A DNA stretch of 6,223 nucleotides from CAZGMJ01 sp964526785. GTDB lineage: Bacteria > Planctomycetota > Phycisphaerae > Sedimentisphaerales > Anaerobacaceae. How positions within the stretch are numbered: position 1 is the stretch's first letter; each line of letters starts with the position of its first letter. The stretch covers positions 1-6,223 of the forward strand of contig CAZGMJ010000131.1 of assembly GCA_964526785.1 (NCBI GenBank). The letters run 5' to 3'. The notes below the pieces were generated by a model, which was given only the letters and a program-made list of their open reading frames with translations, was not told where the DNA came from and did no database searches. Shown here piece after piece: positions 5,010 through 6,223 of the stretch. A program made the position numbers and the translations under genes.

Positions 5010-6223
5010 TTACTTCCGCACACCAAGTACTCGATGGAAAGCTGGATGGATCTTGGCTCGTGTGCCCTCGTCAATCTCTGCCGCAGATACAGTTCTATCG
5101 TTGCTAATCGACCACACGTATCTGGTATAAGACTCAATCTTCAATCCCACCAATCCCACTTTGTAGAAGATGAGCATTATTTTCCTGGCGAACTCCCGCG
5201 CAGTCATCACGCCTTCCTCCGCGACCAGTAGTGCCATCCGAGAAAGACTATCCGTCGCGCTTGGATTCTCGATGCAATGGATCAAACAGAATTCTTCAAT
5301 CCTCGTCTTGGACATCTCCCCTATGTTGAATGTCTCTTTGCTCTTCTTCAGAAGCCGCGAAAACTCCTTCAAGTACGGGTAGTCACGCGACCACTCATCC
5401 GCAAGATACTTGAGGCGGAGTCGAGAGTATTCTCCTTCAGCTGCAAGCACTTTCGCCCTGCTCAGCACGGGCTGACCCTCAGCTTGCAGTATGCACTGGT
5501 TGAAGAAATGGATTATGTCTCGCGGTTGCATTAGTGTCCTGTCGAGGATGAAGCCGACTGCATCCTGCTTGCGCACGCTTTTTGGCAATAAGTCTCGATA
5601 TGTTACCACTTGTTTCGTGTATCGTTGTCTAACGAGGTAATTGATTCGCTTATCCAGTACTTCCATCAGGTTCTTGCGAGACCACTGCAGCGGCAGGTAT
5701 AAGGCACGATATTTTTCTTCCTGATGGCCCGCCGAACTAACAAGTCTAAAAACGCGCTCAAGTAAGTCTAGTCGTATACTGACGATAATCTTTGCGTTCT
5801 TCACTTTTCGGAAGTCTCGCACACACTGTATAAGAGCGTGAATGAGCCTGTACCTTAGCTTATCATCAACCCAATCTTCATCAAGACGATCAATTTCTAT
5901 GTAATATCTCTTTTGGGGATCGTCGAGTATTTCATCGATCAAGTCTACGATATCGGTCAACTGCCTCACCTGCACATCATTGATAACCGTCTGCGCGCGT
6001 TGCTTTATCTCAGCCCTTTCTTCCTCATTCAGCTTCCCCAACCCTTCAACTTTCAAGTCTACCGCCTTGCATTTTGCTCCAAGTGACGCCTTAAACTGCT
6101 TCTCGAGCTCCTTCGTAACTTCTTTGATGCGGTACTCGGATTCCTCCCAGAAAGACTCGCCCCACTTTCTTAATATGACAGCGCTATTGAAATCCGCTGT
6201 ATTTTGATCTTCTCTTTCGGCTG
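5010..6223 (-). CDS. P-loop ATPase resembling the Sll1717 family, C-terminal 403 residues (runs off the right edge)
   Basis: The frame is open from the right edge to TAA at 5010-5012, so the N-terminus with the expected Walker A loop lies outside the window. Apparent starts inside, such as the TTG at 6054-6056, are internal codons. Numbering from the edge, residues about 15-90 are charged and helical. A strong Walker B strand follows, YYIEIDRLDEDW (106-117, Asp111 coordinating Mg), then AKIIVSIRLDLLERVF (143-158), a sensor-like strand with an Arg. LPLQWSRKNLMEVLDKRINYLV (176-197) and LMQPRDIIHFFNQCIL (230-245) are helical-lid features of STAND/AAA-like ATPases. Residues from about 305 to the end look like a winged-helix or helical regulatory region. 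The pattern matches the P-loop ATPases annotated as Sll1717 family as I remember them; their role is not established, though large ATPases of this kind are often found in defence or mobile regions. Base composition is distinctly AT-richer than the neighbours, suggesting a separate origin. The gap to the convergent phosphatase gene is 172 bp. Confidence 0.8.
   Translation of the reverse strand, partial: AEREDQNTADFNSAVILRKWGESFWEESEYRIKEVTKELEKQFKASLGAKCKAVDLKVEGLGKLNEEERAEIKQRAQTVINDVQVRQLTDIVDLIDEILDDPQKRYYIEIDRLDEDWVDDKLRYRLIHALIQCVRDFRKVKNAKIIVSIRLDLLERVFRLVSSAGHQEEKYRALYLPLQWSRKNLMEVLDKRINYLVRQRYTKQVVTYRDLLPKSVRKQDAVGFILDRTLMQPRDIIHFFNQCILQAEGQPVLSRAKVLAAEGEYSRLRLKYLADEWSRDYPYLKEFSRLLKKSKETFNIGEMSKTRIEEFCLIHCIENPSATDSLSRMALLVAEEGVMTAREFARKIMLIFYKVGLVGLKIESYTRYVWSISNDRTVSAAEIDEGTRAKIHPAFHRVLGVRK

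Overview
The window is a GC-rich bacterial segment with a clearly AT-richer block at its right end. Several features fit a planctomycete-like chromosome, possibly of the Phycisphaerae type. There is a PEP-CTERM sorting tail of the 'PAPGA' variant, two secreted lipoproteins, and several plausible genes without a Shine-Dalgarno sequence. This placement is inference from style, not a marker-gene assignment.

Layout, left to right. Bases 1-360 hold a possible 70-residue ORF. It is preceded by a perfect TATAAT box enclosed in a 7-bp inverted repeat. Bases 388-594 hold the 3' end of a PEP-CTERM protein gene, interrupted by a stop inside a short tandem duplication, with no intact 5' part. Bases 595-788 carry only inverted repeats. 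A complete class I aspartate aminotransferase gene lies on the minus strand (789-1979), with a promoter overlapping an 8-bp inverted repeat. Divergent from it are two closely spaced plus-strand genes: a 280-residue lipoprotein of unrecognised family (2210-3052) and a DUF362 protein (3063-4028). The lipoprotein promoter predicts a leaderless mRNA. After a 203-bp gap comes a lipoprotein with a dual-specificity/tyrosine phosphatase domain (4232-4837). Convergent to it, and running off the right edge, is the C-terminal part of a P-loop ATPase resembling the Sll1717 family (5010-6223, minus).

How the genes might work together. The aminotransferase is ordinary amino-acid metabolism and shares only an intergenic control region with the lipoprotein-DUF362 pair. 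That pair looks co-transcribed, but its function is unknown. The phosphatase probably acts in the periplasm or at the outer membrane. The AT-rich ATPase looks compositionally foreign and is the best candidate for the edge of an accessory or defence-type island, but its N-terminus and partners are outside the window. No rRNA, tRNA, CRISPR array or complete insertion sequence was seen.
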